Shown here one piece after another: positions 1 to 9,301 of a stretch of DNA of 43,755 nucleotides. Where the stretch lies: NCBI GenBank assembly GCA_028278145.1, contig JANQEV010000123.1, forward strand, positions 1 to 43,755, in the 5' to 3' direction. Source of the DNA: Chromatiales bacterium (GTDB taxonomy: Bacteria > Pseudomonadota > Gammaproteobacteria > Chromatiales > Chromatiaceae). Positions within the stretch are counted from its first letter, which is position 1, and each line of letters starts with the position of its first letter. A model generated the notes under the pieces. It saw only the letters and a program-made list of their open reading frames with translations. It was not told the origin of the DNA and made no database searches. A program made the position numbers and the translations under genes.

Positions 1-419
1 TGCAGGCCCAGGGTCAAACCATCTTCGCTGGTATAGACTCGACACACACCTGCGGCCTCAAGCTCTCTGGCCTCGTGCTGAGTGATGGTGCCGCCGCCAC
101 CCACAAACAGCTGGATACTATCTGCGCCCTGCTGCTTCAGTTCATCCAGCAGGTAGTGAAAGAACTCCATGTGTCCGCCCTGATATGAGCTGACAGCGAT
201 AGCGTCGGTGTCCTCCTGAACAGCGGCGCGTACTATCTCATCCACACTACGGTTGTGTCCCAGATGGATAACCTCTGCCCCCTGCTCCAGCAGCAGACGC
301 CGGATAACATTGATGGCGGCATCGTGGCCGTCATACAGGGCAGTGGAGGTTACAAACCGCAGTGGGGCACTCCACACATTATGTGGCTTGGTGCCGTGCA
401 GATAGGCAGGTTGCGACAT
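1..419 (-). CDS. icmF: Fused isobutyryl-CoA mutase, N-terminal part (cut by window edge)
   Basis: Partial gene reading leftward off the window; about 139 codons are present. The translation carries a cobalamin-binding domain with DGHDAAI near residue 30 (the D-x-H lower-ligand motif) and the stretches VIHLGHNRS, AVSSYQGGHMEFF and FVGGGG, which match the N-terminal B12 domain of IcmF, where it is followed by a MeaB-like GTPase and the mutase barrel (both outside the window). IcmF interconverts isobutyryl-CoA and n-butyryl-CoA, and family members also act on isovaleryl-CoA. The start at 419 is preceded by AGGGG at a proper distance. It diverges from a branched-chain amino acid catabolic operon, which fits the assignment. 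A stand-alone small subunit (IcmB or the B12 subunit of methylmalonyl-CoA mutase) cannot be excluded from the visible part, but the HLGHNRS/YQGGHMEFF wording favours IcmF. Confidence 0.85.
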   Translation of the reverse strand, partial: MSQPAYLHGTKPHNVWSAPLRFVTSTALYDGHDAAINVIRRLLLEQGAEVIHLGHNRSVDEIVRAAVQEDTDAIAVSSYQGGHMEFFHYLLDELKQQGADSIQLFVGGGGTITQHEARELEAAGVCRVYTSEDGLTLGL

Positions 420-479
420 ATAACAACCCCTGAACAGTAATGTCCTCCAAATGGGATCTCTGAAGATTAGAGAACCCAT

Positions 480-530
480 GCGGCACAGGGATGTGCCGCC
501 ATTTTCAATGGATTACAGACATTGAAAATG
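480..530. repeat. Two abutting perfect hairpins
   Basis: GCGGCACA (480-487) and TGTGCCGC (492-499) form a perfect 8-bp stem with a 4-base loop. Immediately next to it, CATTTTCAATG (500-510) and CATTGAAAATG (520-530) form a perfect 11-bp stem with a 9-base loop. Neither is followed by a T-run, so they are not obvious intrinsic terminators. A third 6-bp dyad AATTCC/GGAATT lies at 573-589. They could be part of the icmF 5' leader or operators. Confidence 0.6.
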
Positions 531-705
531 AAGGAAAGAGAAAACCATGCTTTTCGCTTTCCGTATCATGAAAATTCCAGGATGGAATTATTCGTAATCT
601 CCTCTAAGTATAGACTGCGGACCATCCTTAGAACCGTTTACAGGCCTGCCTGGTGCTGCGTTTGGAACCCTCAATTACCTGCAAGGTCTTAAAAATTAGC
701 CATAC

Positions 706-717
706 TTACTAGAGTAA
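706..717. promoter_or_regulatory. Dyad TTACT-AG-AGTAA, candidate operator upstream of liuA
   Basis: Perfect 5-bp arms with a 2-base centre. Branched-chain catabolic operons are often controlled by LiuR (MerR family) or LiuQ (TetR family), but I cannot match this dyad to a known motif and no regulator gene is in the window. Confidence 0.3.
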
Positions 718-772
718 CCGGTTGAATTTGCAGGCGCTGGCCCGGCCCTGTGATGGCATATCAGGGCATTTC

Positions 773-785
773 ATAACTACGTTAT
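773..785. promoter_or_regulatory. Dyad ATAAC-TAC-GTTAT, candidate operator upstream of liuA
   Basis: Perfect 5-bp arms around a 3-base centre, about 70 bases upstream of the chosen liuA start. Position and symmetry suggest a regulator-binding site. The regulator is unknown. Confidence 0.3.
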
Positions 786-855
786 CAGGGGAGGTTTGTC
801 AGGTAGCTGCTTGCGGCAGCTATAGATGCGGTTGATTGAAGTGGAGAACAACACT

Positions 856-2034
856 ATGGATCAACAGATGCAGAGGTTCAGACAAGAGGTGCATAATTTT
901 GCACAGAGCGAGATTGCGCCACGTGCTGCCAAGATAGATCAAGACAACCGTTTTCCACCCGGCCTGTGGCACAGCCTGGGAGCTGTAGGTCTGCACGGTA
1001 TAACCATTCCCGAAAAGTATGGAGGCCGTGGACTGGACTATCTGCATCATGCCATCGCCATGGAAGAGATATCCCGCGCTTCCGGATCTATCGGGCTCTC
1101 CTATATAGCCCACTCCAATATCTGTCTGGATAACCTGTTTCTGGTTGGTAATGCTGAGCAGCATGAGAAATATGTGCCGGGTCTCTGTAGAGGTGACCTG
1201 GTAGGCGCCCTGGCCCTATCCGAGCCAGAGGCCGGTTCCGATATTCTGGGCAGTATGAGTGCCAGTGCTGAGCGCGATGGAGAACACTGGGTGGTCAATG
1301 GTACCAAGACCTGGATCACCAACGGTTATGATGCCGATGTGTTGATTGTGTATCTGCGCACGGCAGATAGATCCCTTGGCTCCGAGAGTATCACTGCTTT
1401 TCTGGTGGAGCGGGATACACCTGGATTTGTCGCCCATGAACCCATGGATAAGCTGGGTATGCGTGGCTCCAACACCTCCACCCTGGAATTTAACGATTGC
1501 CGCATACCCCACAGCAACGTTCTGGGTGAAGTTGGTGGTGGGGCGCGTCTCATGATGCAGTGCCTGGATACTGAACGCATCCTGCTGGCAGCAGGCCCGG
1601 TAGGGATTATGCAGGCGGCCCTGGATCTAGTTCTGCCCCAAATCCATAGCCGGCAACAGTTTGGAAAATCCATAGGGCAGTTTGAACTGATCCAGGCCAA
1701 GCTGGCTGATATCTATGCCAGCCTCCAGGCCGCCCGTGCCTATGTCTATGATGTGGCTGCTCGCTACGACGGTTCCCGCGCCATGCGCAAGGATGCAGCG
1801 GCCTGCCTGATGTTTGCCGCCAATGCCGCCATGCCGGCCATGGTGGATACGATACAGATGCTGGGTGGGCGTGGTTACCTGAATGAGTCTGCGGCAGGTC
1901 GTTTGCTGCGGGATGCCAAGGTGTACCAGATCGGTGGTGGTACCGATGAGATTCGCCATATCGTGATTGGCCGGGAACTGTTTGCGGAGTCCAGGCCTGA
2001 GCAAGAGCAGATTCCCATTGCCCGGATGGCCTGA
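856..2034 (+). CDS. liuA: Isovaleryl-CoA dehydrogenase
   Basis: Acyl-CoA dehydrogenase family FAD enzyme, 392 aa from the chosen start, a normal length. It oxidises isovaleryl-CoA to 3-methylcrotonyl-CoA in leucine breakdown and passes electrons to ETF. Family features: YGGRGLDYLHH, EEISRASGSIGLSY, LSEPEAGSD, WITNG and a C-terminal GGGTDEIRHIVIGREL. The catalytic base of isovaleryl-CoA dehydrogenases lies in helix G, and Glu240 in LDTERILLAAGP fits. The position that is Glu in medium-chain enzymes is Gly here, as expected for the isovaleryl type. I chose ATG 856 because GGAG (843-846) precedes it at good distance; an in-frame ATG at 826 (402 aa) has no clear ribosome site. First gene of a nine-gene run with small gaps or overlaps. 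Confidence 0.9.
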   Translation: MDQQMQRFRQEVHNFAQSEIAPRAAKIDQDNRFPPGLWHSLGAVGLHGITIPEKYGGRGLDYLHHAIAMEEISRASGSIGLSYIAHSNICLDNLFLVGNAEQHEKYVPGLCRGDLVGALALSEPEAGSDILGSMSASAERDGEHWVVNGTKTWITNGYDADVLIVYLRTADRSLGSESITAFLVERDTPGFVAHEPMDKLGMRGSNTSTLEFNDCRIPHSNVLGEVGGGARLMMQCLDTERILLAAGPVGIMQAALDLVLPQIHSRQQFGKSIGQFELIQAKLADIYASLQAARAYVYDVAARYDGSRAMRKDAAACLMFAANAAMPAMVDTIQMLGGRGYLNESAAGRLLRDAKVYQIGGGTDEIRHIVIGRELFAESRPEQEQIPIARMA

Positions 2035-2057
2035 AGATACCCCTGGTAGGTGAAACC

Positions 2058-3242
2058 GTGAATAAGAGTGACATCGTAATAGTTGCTGCCAAGCGTACAC
2101 CCATCGGTGCATTCAATGGTGCCCTATCATCTATCCCTGCTCCCATGCTTGGGGCGCGGGTTATAGAAGCTGTAGTAGGGCAGGCTGGAATAACCCCAGG
2201 TGAAATAGATGAGGTACTCATGGGTTGTGTGTTGCAGGCCGGTCTGGGTCAAGCTCCGGCACGGCAGGCCGCACGGGCGGCTGGTATCCCCGATGAAGTT
2301 GGCAGCAGCACCATCAACAAGGTGTGTGCCTCAGGTATGAAGGCCATCATGCTTGGCTACGACATGATCACGGCCGGGAGTGCAAACATGATCCTGGCGG
2401 GAGGCATGGAGTCCATGAGTGGGGCTCCCTTCCTGTTGCCAGATGTACGTCGGGGTTATCGATTAGGTAACCGCGAGGTGCTGGATCATATGGTGTATGA
2501 CGGTCTGCGCAATGCCTATGACGGTAGACATATGGGTGAGTTTGCAGAGCTGTGTGTGGATCGTTACGGCTTTACCCGTGAACAGCAAGATGCCTATGCC
2601 ATCAGCTCGGTGCAACGGGCACGGGCTGCTGTGGAGTCTGGTGAGTTTGCGGATGAGATCTGCCCGGTCACAATCAAGGATCGCCAGGGTGAGCATAAGG
2701 TGCAAGATGATGAGGAGCCCGGGCGGTGCAAAGTGGCCAAGATCCCAGATCTCAAGCCGGTGTTCAAGCCTGATGGTGGCAGCGTCACAGCAGCCAACTC
2801 TGCTTCCATCTCGGATGGGGCCGCGGCAGTAATTATTACCACTGCCCAACGGGCAGACAAGCTGGGGTTGAATCCCATGGCAAGGATTGTGGCCCATGCC
2901 AGCCATGCCCGGCATCCTGGTGAATTTACCATCGCACCCATTGGTGCCATCCAGGGGCTGTATGCCAAGACTGGATGGACGGATGCCGATGTGGGTCTGT
3001 ATGAGATCAATGAGGCCTTTGCTGCCGTAGCCATGGCCGCCATGCGGGATCTGGACCTGGAACGCTCCAAGGTGAACATCAATGGTGGCGCCTGTGCCTT
3101 GGGACATCCTATCGGGGCCACCGGGGCGCGTCTGGTGGTTAGTCTCATTCATGCCCTGAAACGTGGTGGTTATAAACGTGGTATGGCAGCGCTATGTATA
3201 GGTGGGGGTGAGGCTACTGCTCTGGCATTGGAGTTGGTGTGA
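2058..3242 (+). CDS. atoB: Acetyl-CoA C-acetyltransferase (thiolase)
   Basis: 394-aa thiolase starting with GTG, preceded by AGGTG. It cleaves acetoacetyl-CoA (or 2-methylacetoacetyl-CoA) with CoA to acetyl-CoA units. The three active-site residues are visible: Cys90 in [10 protein letters not shown], His350 in [16 protein letters not shown] and Cys380 in CIGGGEA. Its place between liuA and liuB, in a cluster that also makes acetoacetyl-CoA and carries an HSD10-like SDR, suggests it finishes both leucine and isoleucine degradation. It could equally be called phbA, but no polyhydroxybutyrate genes are near. Its stop TGA overlaps the ATG of the next gene, indicating translational coupling. Confidence 0.88.
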   Translation: MNKSDIVIVAAKRTPIGAFNGALSSIPAPMLGARVIEAVVGQAGITPGEIDEVLMGCVLQAGLGQAPARQAARAAGIPDEVGSSTINKVCASGMKAIMLGYDMITAGSANMILAGGMESMSGAPFLLPDVRRGYRLGNREVLDHMVYDGLRNAYDGRHMGEFAELCVDRYGFTREQQDAYAISSVQRARAAVESGEFADEICPVTIKDRQGEHKVQDDEEPGRCKVAKIPDLKPVFKPDGGSVTAANSASISDGAAAVIITTAQRADKLGLNPMARIVAHASHARHPGEFTIAPIGAIQGLYAKTGWTDADVGLYEINEAFAAVAMAAMRDLDLERSKVNINGGACALGHPIGATGARLVVSLIHALKRGGYKRGMAALCIGGGEATALALELV

Positions 3243-4849
3243 TGGCCTGGTTCGAGAGCAAGATTGACACCGGCACCGATGACTATGCCGCCAATCATGC
3301 CCATATGCATTCCCTGGTGTATGACCTCAAGACCAAGCTTGAACTGTTGGCTGAGGGTGGGCCAGAACTGGCGCGAGAGAAACATCTGAAGCGGGGAAAG
3401 CTGCTGCCGCGGGAGCGTATCTCCCTGTTGTTGGATTCCGGAAGCAGGTTCATGGAATTCTCTCAACTTGCAGGCATGGATCTATATGGGGATCCGGTTC
3501 CAGGTGGAGGCATTATCAGCGGTATTGGCTATGTCCATGGTCGACCTGTTCTGGTGGCAGCCAACGATGCAACGGTAAAGGGTGGTACCTACTATCCCAT
3601 TACGGTTAGGAAACATCTACGGGCCCAGGAGATAGCCCTGCAGAACCTACTGCCCAGTATCTACCTGGTGGACTCAGGTGGTGCGTTTCTGCCACTGCAG
3701 GATGAGATATTTCCCGACCGCGACCACTTCGGGCGCATCTTCTATAACCAGGCCCGCATGTCTGCCGCAGGTGTTACCCAGATCGCAGTGGTAATGGGCT
3801 CATGCACCGCCGGTGGTGCCTATGTGCCGGCCATGTCGGATGAGAACATCATAGTGCGTAACCAGGGCACCATCTTCCTGGCTGGGCCTCCTTTGGTGAG
3901 AGCCGCTACCGGTGAACAGGTGGATGCTGAATCCCTAGGTGGTGGTGAGATGCATGACCGCATCTCCGGTGTCACCGACCACTTGGTGGAGAATGATCAC
4001 CAGGCCCTGGAGCTAACCCGGGAGCTGGTGCAGTGCCTTCCAGCTGATGCCCAACCTGGAGTGGTGCCAGGGCGTGTGGAAGATCCTCTATACTCGGCAG
4101 AGGAGTTGTACGGCATCATCCCCCAGGATGCCCGCATCCAGTATGACGTGCGTGAGATAGTGGCACGGTTGGTAGATGGTTCCGACTTCAGTGAATTCAA
4201 ACCTGGCTATGGTCGCACCCTGGTGTGCTGCTTTGCCAACATGGGTGGCTATCCGGTGGGGATCCTGGCCAACAATGGGGTGCTGTTTTCAGAATCAGCA
4301 CTCAAGGGTACCCACTTCATCCAGCTCTGCTGCCAGCGTGGCATACCCATCATCTTTCTGCAGAACATCACCGGCTTTATGGTGGGGCGAGAGGCGGAGC
4401 AGGGTGGTATCACCAAGCATGGTGCCAAACTAGTAACGGCCGTGGCCAGTGCCAATGTACCCAAGTTTACTGTGATCATCGGTGGCTCATTCGGTGCTGG
4501 AAACTATGCCATGTGTGGACGGGCCTATCAGCCCCATCAGCTCTGGACCTGGCCCAATGCCCGTATCTCGGTCATGGGTGGGGATATGGCGGCCCTGGTG
4601 CTGGCCGAGACCAGACGTCGCTCCCTGGCTACCAAGGGTGAAAAGTGGAGTGAAGCGCAGATGGAGGAGTATCGGGAACAGATTCGCGCCACCTACGAGG
4701 CCCAGGGCCATCCCTACTATGGTTCTGCACGACTATGGGATGACGGAGTGATCGATCCTGTTGATACCAGGGAGCTGCTGATCATGGGCATTGCCACCGC
4801 CTGTCGTATCCCGATTCCAAAAACCGACTTTGGGCTGTTTCGTATGTGA
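3242..4849 (+). CDS. liuB: Methylcrotonyl-CoA carboxylase, carboxyltransferase (beta) subunit
   Basis: 535-aa carboxyltransferase subunit that moves the carboxyl group from biotin to 3-methylcrotonyl-CoA, giving 3-methylglutaconyl-CoA. Typical stretches are [15 protein letters not shown] near the N-terminus, the oxyanion-type [16 protein letters not shown] and [16 protein letters not shown], and [21 protein letters not shown] in the C-terminal half. Length and wording match MCC beta rather than propionyl-CoA carboxylase beta. The ATG at 3242 overlaps the thiolase stop; a GTG one codon earlier is less likely. The partner biotin-carboxylase/BCCP alpha subunit, normally next door, is missing from this cluster. 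Confidence 0.9.
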   Translation: MAWFESKIDTGTDDYAANHAHMHSLVYDLKTKLELLAEGGPELAREKHLKRGKLLPRERISLLLDSGSRFMEFSQLAGMDLYGDPVPGGGIISGIGYVHGRPVLVAANDATVKGGTYYPITVRKHLRAQEIALQNLLPSIYLVDSGGAFLPLQDEIFPDRDHFGRIFYNQARMSAAGVTQIAVVMGSCTAGGAYVPAMSDENIIVRNQGTIFLAGPPLVRAATGEQVDAESLGGGEMHDRISGVTDHLVENDHQALELTRELVQCLPADAQPGVVPGRVEDPLYSAEELYGIIPQDARIQYDVREIVARLVDGSDFSEFKPGYGRTLVCCFANMGGYPVGILANNGVLFSESALKGTHFIQLCCQRGIPIIFLQNITGFMVGREAEQGGITKHGAKLVTAVASANVPKFTVIIGGSFGAGNYAMCGRAYQPHQLWTWPNARISVMGGDMAALVLAETRRRSLATKGEKWSEAQMEEYREQIRATYEAQGHPYYGSARLWDDGVIDPVDTRELLIMGIATACRIPIPKTDFGLFRM

Positions 4850-4858
4850 GGTGGACAT

Positions 4859-5638
4859 ATGACTACAGAACAGGTCTTGCTGTGCACTACAGATGAACGG
4901 GGAGTGACCAGTCTGCGCTTGAATCGTCCCGAGCGTCGCAATGCCCTGGATGGCAATCTGATGCTGGCGATCTCTGAGCAACTCGATGTGCTGGTGTCTG
5001 ATACATCTTGTCGGTTATTGGTCTTGACCGGGGCCGGCTCCGCCTTCTGCGCCGGAGCCGATTTTGCCTGGTTGCAACAGGTGATAGCCGGAGGTGAAGA
5101 AACTAACCTGGCGGATGCCGGGTTGCTGGCGGAGATGATGCAGAAGCTCTACTCCTTTCCCAAGCCTACCATTGTGCTGGTCAATGGGGCTGCCTATGGT
5201 GGTGGCGCGGGTATGGTGGCCTGTTGTGATCTGGCACTTGCCACTGAGGATGCCATGTTCGCCTTCAGCGAAGTACGGCTGGGTCTGGTTGCTGCCGTGA
5301 TCGCTCCCTATGTTATCCAGGCCATAGGCTCACGTAATGCAAAACGCCTGATGCTTACCGGAGAGCCATTTGGACCGCAACAGGCATTGGAATATGGGCT
5401 GGTGTCAGAAGTGGTGATGCATGAAGGTGTAAATACCGTACTGGAACGGGATGTTGTACATCTGCTGGCCGGTGATGCAGCCGCCCAGAGTGAGACCAAG
5501 GCCATGTTGCACCACTACCTGGAGAGTGAGGAGGATATCCTTAACTTCAGTGCCAGGCTTACCTCCAGGGTGCGGGCATCTGATGCGGCACGGAAACGCA
5601 TGCAGCAGTTTCTGCAACGCAAGAACGGCAAGGACTGA
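4859..5638 (+). CDS. liuC: Methylglutaconyl-CoA hydratase (enoyl-CoA hydratase family)
   Basis: 259-aa crotonase-fold protein that should hydrate 3-methylglutaconyl-CoA to HMG-CoA. Crotonase signatures are visible: LNRPERRNALDG, GAGSAFCAGADFAWLQ (first oxyanion-hole segment), and VNGAAYGGGAGMVACCDLALA (second oxyanion-hole segment), followed by FSEVRLGLVAAVIAPYV, where the Glu is the probable catalytic residue. The substrate is inferred from context: it lies between MCC beta and HMG-CoA lyase. GAGGTGG precedes the ATG; it ends 1 base before the next start. Confidence 0.87.
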   Translation: MTTEQVLLCTTDERGVTSLRLNRPERRNALDGNLMLAISEQLDVLVSDTSCRLLVLTGAGSAFCAGADFAWLQQVIAGGEETNLADAGLLAEMMQKLYSFPKPTIVLVNGAAYGGGAGMVACCDLALATEDAMFAFSEVRLGLVAAVIAPYVIQAIGSRNAKRLMLTGEPFGPQQALEYGLVSEVVMHEGVNTVLERDVVHLLAGDAAAQSETKAMLHHYLESEEDILNFSARLTSRVRASDAARKRMQQFLQRKNGKD

Positions 5639-5639
5639 T

Positions 5640-6539
5640 ATGAACAGGTATCCACAACAGGTGCGTATAGTGGAGGTCGGTCCCCGTGACGGGCTGCAGA
5701 ATGAGCCCGGAGAGATAGATGTTGCCACCAAGATTGAGTTTATAAACCGTCTCTCCCAGACCGGACTCCAGGCCATTGAAGTCACCAGCTTTGTAAGCCC
5801 GGGAAGGGTTCCGCAACTGGCGGATGCAGAACAGGTGTGGAGAGGCATTCAACGCCAGGAGGGGGTGGAGTATCCGGTGCTGGTACCAAATATGAAGGGT
5901 CTGGAACGCGCACTTGCGGTGGGTGTGCAGCAGATAGCGGTGTTTGGCGCCGTCTCTGAGACATTCAGTCAGCGCAATATCCACTGTTCCATCTCCGAAT
6001 CGCTGCAGCACTACTATCAGCTGATCACCCAAGCCAAAGCAGAAGGCATAACAGTGCGTGCCTATATCTCCTGTGTATTGGGTTGCCCCTATGAGGGTGC
6101 GATGGATTCCGCCAAGGTTGCAGAGCTGGCCAGGCACTTTATCGATGCTGGATGTTATGAAGTCTCACTGGGTGACACCATCGGTTGTGGTACACCGCTA
6201 CAGGCTAGAAAAATGTTGGAGCGTGTGGCGCAACAGGTCCCCATGCAACAACTTGCAGTGCATTTCCATGACACCAGGGGCCAGGCCCTGGCCAATATTC
6301 TCTCCTGTCTGGAATCAGGTGTCACGGTTATCGATGCATCTGTATCTGGTCTGGGAGGGTGTCCATTCGCAAAGGGTGCCAGTGGCAATGTGGCCACTGA
6401 GGACCTGGTCTATATGCTGCACGGAATGGAGATAGAGACGGGGATAGATCTGGCAAAGCTGGTTGCTGCCGGCAACTTAATAAGCTCGGCCCTGGATCGT
6501 AGTAATGACAGTGGCGTCAGTCGAGCAGGGGAGTGTTGA
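5640..6539 (+). CDS. liuE: Hydroxymethylglutaryl-CoA lyase
   Basis: 299-aa TIM-barrel lyase that splits HMG-CoA into acetoacetate and acetyl-CoA. Signatures: VEVGPRDGLQNE at the N-terminus (metal and substrate site), EVTSFVSP, HFHDTRGQALAN (metal-binding histidines), and GLGGCPFAKGASGN with the active-site-loop Cys241. The reading frame is open far upstream, but the ATG at 5640 places the protein start exactly where the family begins, 1 base after the liuC stop. Part of the same operon. Confidence 0.92.
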   Translation: MNRYPQQVRIVEVGPRDGLQNEPGEIDVATKIEFINRLSQTGLQAIEVTSFVSPGRVPQLADAEQVWRGIQRQEGVEYPVLVPNMKGLERALAVGVQQIAVFGAVSETFSQRNIHCSISESLQHYYQLITQAKAEGITVRAYISCVLGCPYEGAMDSAKVAELARHFIDAGCYEVSLGDTIGCGTPLQARKMLERVAQQVPMQQLAVHFHDTRGQALANILSCLESGVTVIDASVSGLGGCPFAKGASGNVATEDLVYMLHGMEIETGIDLAKLVAAGNLISSALDRSNDSGVSRAGEC

Positions 6540-6540
6540 T

Positions 6541-7326
6541 ATGTTGAATTCACTGACTGAAGTAAGGGCGGTTGTTACCGGGGGTGCTTCTGGTCTGGGA
6601 CGTGCTGTGGCGGAGTATCTGGTAGTACATGGTGGACAGGTGGCGCTGCTGGATCTGGATGTGGAGCAGGGGGTGCAGGCAGCGGCCCTGTTTGGTGATC
6701 TGGCGATATTTCAACAGTGCGATGTGACCTCGGAGTCAGATGTGAGTGGGGCTATTGCCAGTGCAGTGGAGGAGTTTGGTGCAATCAATCTGGCGGTGAA
6801 CTGTGCCGGTGTGGCCACGGCACAGCGGGTGGTGGGGCAAAAGCAGCTGCACCCGCTGGCAGACTTTCAGCGCTTGCTGGAGATAAACCTGGTGGGCAGT
6901 TTTCTGGTTTCCCAGGCCGCAGCCAATGCCATGCAACAGAATGAGCCATACAGTGCGGATGGCGAGAGAGGGGTGATCGTCAACACCAGTTCGGTGGCTG
7001 CGTTTGAGGGACAGATCGGGCAGGTGGCATATGCTGCCTCCAAGGGTGGTGTGGCTGCCATGACCCTGCCTTTGGCGCGGGAGTTTGCTGCCTTTGGAGT
7101 GCGGGTTATGACTATCGCACCATCTGTCTTCTCCACGCCCATGTTTGATTCCTTGCCCGATGATGTGTGTGTCGGTCTGGTAGCTGATACCCCATTCCCC
7201 AAGCGTGCGGGCAACCCGGAGGAGTTTGCCGCCCTGGTGGCCCATATCTACCAGAACCCCATGTTGAACGGTGAGGTGATCCGCTTGGATGGGGCGCAAC
7301 GCATGCCTCCCCAAAGTAGGAAATAG
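6541..7326 (+). CDS. SDR dehydrogenase, HSD17B10 / 3-hydroxy-2-methylbutyryl-CoA dehydrogenase type
   Basis: 261-aa short-chain dehydrogenase. NAD-binding TGGASGLG lies at the N-terminus, followed by the acidic LLDLDVE end of beta-2, then NCAGVA, catalytic Ser in VNTSSVAAFEGQ and YAASKGG. The insertion just before the catalytic Ser and FEGQIGQVAYAASK are characteristic of HSD10/HADH2 proteins, which oxidise 3-hydroxy-2-methylbutyryl-CoA in isoleucine breakdown. The ATG at 6541 follows GGGGAG at good distance and lies one base after the lyase stop; an upstream in-frame ATG at 6505 would overlap the lyase and is less likely. The exact substrate is inferred from family and context. Confidence 0.82.
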   Translation: MLNSLTEVRAVVTGGASGLGRAVAEYLVVHGGQVALLDLDVEQGVQAAALFGDLAIFQQCDVTSESDVSGAIASAVEEFGAINLAVNCAGVATAQRVVGQKQLHPLADFQRLLEINLVGSFLVSQAAANAMQQNEPYSADGERGVIVNTSSVAAFEGQIGQVAYAASKGGVAAMTLPLAREFAAFGVRVMTIAPSVFSTPMFDSLPDDVCVGLVADTPFPKRAGNPEEFAALVAHIYQNPMLNGEVIRLDGAQRMPPQSRK

Positions 7327-7328
7327 CT

Positions 7329-9281
7329 GTGAACGAGCTGTTGTGGAAACCTGGGCAGAAGCAGTTACAGAACGCCAACATGACCGGGTTTATGCGCCAG
7401 GTGCAAAAAGAGTATCCCAATGCCACGGTGGCTGATTATCCATCACTGTATCGCTGGTCCATAGAGCATCCGGAGCAGTTCTGGTCGCAGCTGTGGGAGT
7501 TCTGCCAGGTAAAATATTCCCAGCCATATGAAGCAGTGCTGGAGGACACGGAGCTTATGCCTGGTGCGCGCTGGTTCACAGGCAGCCGTCTGAACTATGC
7601 AGAAAACCTTCTGCGTTATCATGATGATAGACCTGCCATGGTATTCGTGGGTGAGGATGGCTACCGGTCTGAGCGCAGGTATGCAGAACTATATGACGAG
7701 GTGGCACGACTGGCCAGGGGATTGCGAGCGTCTGGAGTGACCCAAGGTGATCGAGTGGCCGCCTTTATGCCCAACATACCGGAGGCGGTGATCGGCATGC
7801 TGGCTTGTGCCAGCATCGGTGCCATCTGGAGTTCCTGTTCGCCGGACTTTGGAGTGCAGGGGGTGTTGGATCGTTTTGGTCAGATCAGTCCCAAGCTGTT
7901 GCTGGTTACAGATGGCTACCTGTTCAAGGGTAAGGCTCATGGTGGGTTGGAGGAGATACAAAAGGTGGTCGCCGGCCTTCCCAGCGTTGAAAGGTGTGTA
8001 GTAGTTGCATTTGTTTCGGAGCATCCAGAGCTGCCGGATTCGCAGAAGTTTGTAGCCTACCGGGATATGTTGGGTCAGGATGATGTGCCAGAGCTGGAGT
8101 TTGCCCAGCTACCGTTTGATCACCACTTGTACATCCTCTACTCCTCCGGCACTACTGGAAAACCCAAGTGTATAGTGCATGGCGCCGGTGGCACATTGCT
8201 GCAGCATCTGAAGGAACTGGTGCTGCATACTGATCTGAAACGGGAAGATAGCATCTTCTACTTCACCACCTGTGGCTGGATGATGTGGAACTGGCTGGTG
8301 AGTAGTCTGGCGGTAGGTGCCAGGGTGGTGTTGTTTGATGGCTTTCCATTCCACCCCGGACCGGAACGTCTATTTAATCTGGTACAGCAGGAAGGGATAA
8401 GCGTATTCGGCATCAGTGCCCGCTACCTGGCGGCGGTGGAAAAGGCTGGAATAAAACCAGTTAAGAGTCACAATCTCTCATCCATGCGCGCTATTCTTTC
8501 AACCGGGTCACCACTGCTACAGGAGAACTACGACTACGTATACCGTGATGTAAAGCCGGAGGTGCAGCTCTGCTCTATCTCCGGAGGTACCGACATCGTA
8601 TCCTGTTTTGCCCTGGGCAATCCTGTGCTGCCGGTGCATCGTGGTGAACTACAGTGTCTGGGGCTGGGTATGCGGGTGCAGGTCTACAGTGAAGATGGTA
8701 AGCCCATAGAACAGCAGAAAGGGGAGCTGGTGTGTACGGCTCCCTTCCCATCCATGCCGGTAGGGTTCTGGAATGATGAGGATGGCTCCAAGTATCACCT
8801 TGCCTACTTTGAAAAATACCCTGGGGTATGGGCCCATGGAGATTATGCCCAGACCACTGAGCATGGTGGTCTGATCATCTACGGCCGTTCCGATGCAGTA
8901 TTGAATCCGGGCGGTGTGCGCATAGGCAGTGCCGAGATCTATCGCCAGGTGGACCGGGTGCCGGAGGTGCTGGAGAGCCTGGTGGTGGGGCAGAAGTGGC
9001 AGGGGGATGAGCGTGTAATCCTGTTTGTGCATCTGCGTCCTGGAGTTGAGCTGGACGGTGATCTGGTGCAACGTATCAAGCTGATGGTACGTGAGAATAC
9101 ATCGCCGCGGCATGTGCCGGCCAAGGTTTTGCAGGTGCCGGATATCCCACGCACCCGCAGTAACAAGGTGGCCGAGATTGCAGTGAGGAATATAATCCAT
9201 GGACAGGACGTAACGAATCGTGGGGCCCTGGCCAACCCTGAGGCCCTGGATGCCTTTGCCGGGCGACATGAATTGGAATAA
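7329..9281 (+). CDS. acsA: Acetoacetyl-CoA synthetase
   Basis: 650-aa adenylate-forming enzyme starting with GTG, preceded by AGGAAA and two bases after the SDR stop. It activates acetoacetate with ATP and CoA. Motifs: YSSGTTGKPK (ATP-binding loop), FTTCGWMMWN, SISGGTDIVSCFA (typical of acetoacetyl-CoA synthetases), YGRSDAVLNPGGVRIG and a C-terminal RTRSNKVAEIAV with the conserved Lys. Together with HMG-CoA lyase (which releases acetoacetate) and the thiolase encoded upstream, it closes the route from leucine to acetyl-CoA without a CoA-transferase. Length is as expected. Confidence 0.92.
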   Translation: MNELLWKPGQKQLQNANMTGFMRQVQKEYPNATVADYPSLYRWSIEHPEQFWSQLWEFCQVKYSQPYEAVLEDTELMPGARWFTGSRLNYAENLLRYHDDRPAMVFVGEDGYRSERRYAELYDEVARLARGLRASGVTQGDRVAAFMPNIPEAVIGMLACASIGAIWSSCSPDFGVQGVLDRFGQISPKLLLVTDGYLFKGKAHGGLEEIQKVVAGLPSVERCVVVAFVSEHPELPDSQKFVAYRDMLGQDDVPELEFAQLPFDHHLYILYSSGTTGKPKCIVHGAGGTLLQHLKELVLHTDLKREDSIFYFTTCGWMMWNWLVSSLAVGARVVLFDGFPFHPGPERLFNLVQQEGISVFGISARYLAAVEKAGIKPVKSHNLSSMRAILSTGSPLLQENYDYVYRDVKPEVQLCSISGGTDIVSCFALGNPVLPVHRGELQCLGLGMRVQVYSEDGKPIEQQKGELVCTAPFPSMPVGFWNDEDGSKYHLAYFEKYPGVWAHGDYAQTTEHGGLIIYGRSDAVLNPGGVRIGSAEIYRQVDRVPEVLESLVVGQKWQGDERVILFVHLRPGVELDGDLVQRIKLMVRENTSPRHVPAKVLQVPDIPRTRSNKVAEIAVRNIIHGQDVTNRGALANPEALDAFAGRHELE

Positions 9282-9301
9282 GAAATTACGAGGAGTAGGG
9301 C

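Larger units (their letters stand above)
420..855. other. Divergent intergenic region icmF / liuA with several inverted repeats
   Basis: About 435 bases without a gene, separating icmF (leftward) from the leucine-catabolism operon (rightward). It holds three stem-loops (480-499, 500-530, 573-589) and two short dyads (706-717, 773-785) closer to the operon. An 8-base direct repeat TATCAGGG occurs at 759-766 and 783-790. I could not identify a convincing -35/-10 pair in either direction. Confidence 0.6.

Noticed and set aside
826-855. Upstream ATG for liuA at 826
   Set aside because: No ribosome site ahead of it, whereas ATG 856 has GGAG at proper distance and matches the family start.
5451-5639. 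N-terminal extension of HMG-CoA lyase
   Set aside because: It overlaps the liuC coding region entirely, and homology to the family begins at 5640.
5600-6140. Long opposite-strand ORFs across the liu genes and elsewhere
   Set aside because: They are frame shadows of strongly recognised enzymes, without ribosome sites or recognisable domains.
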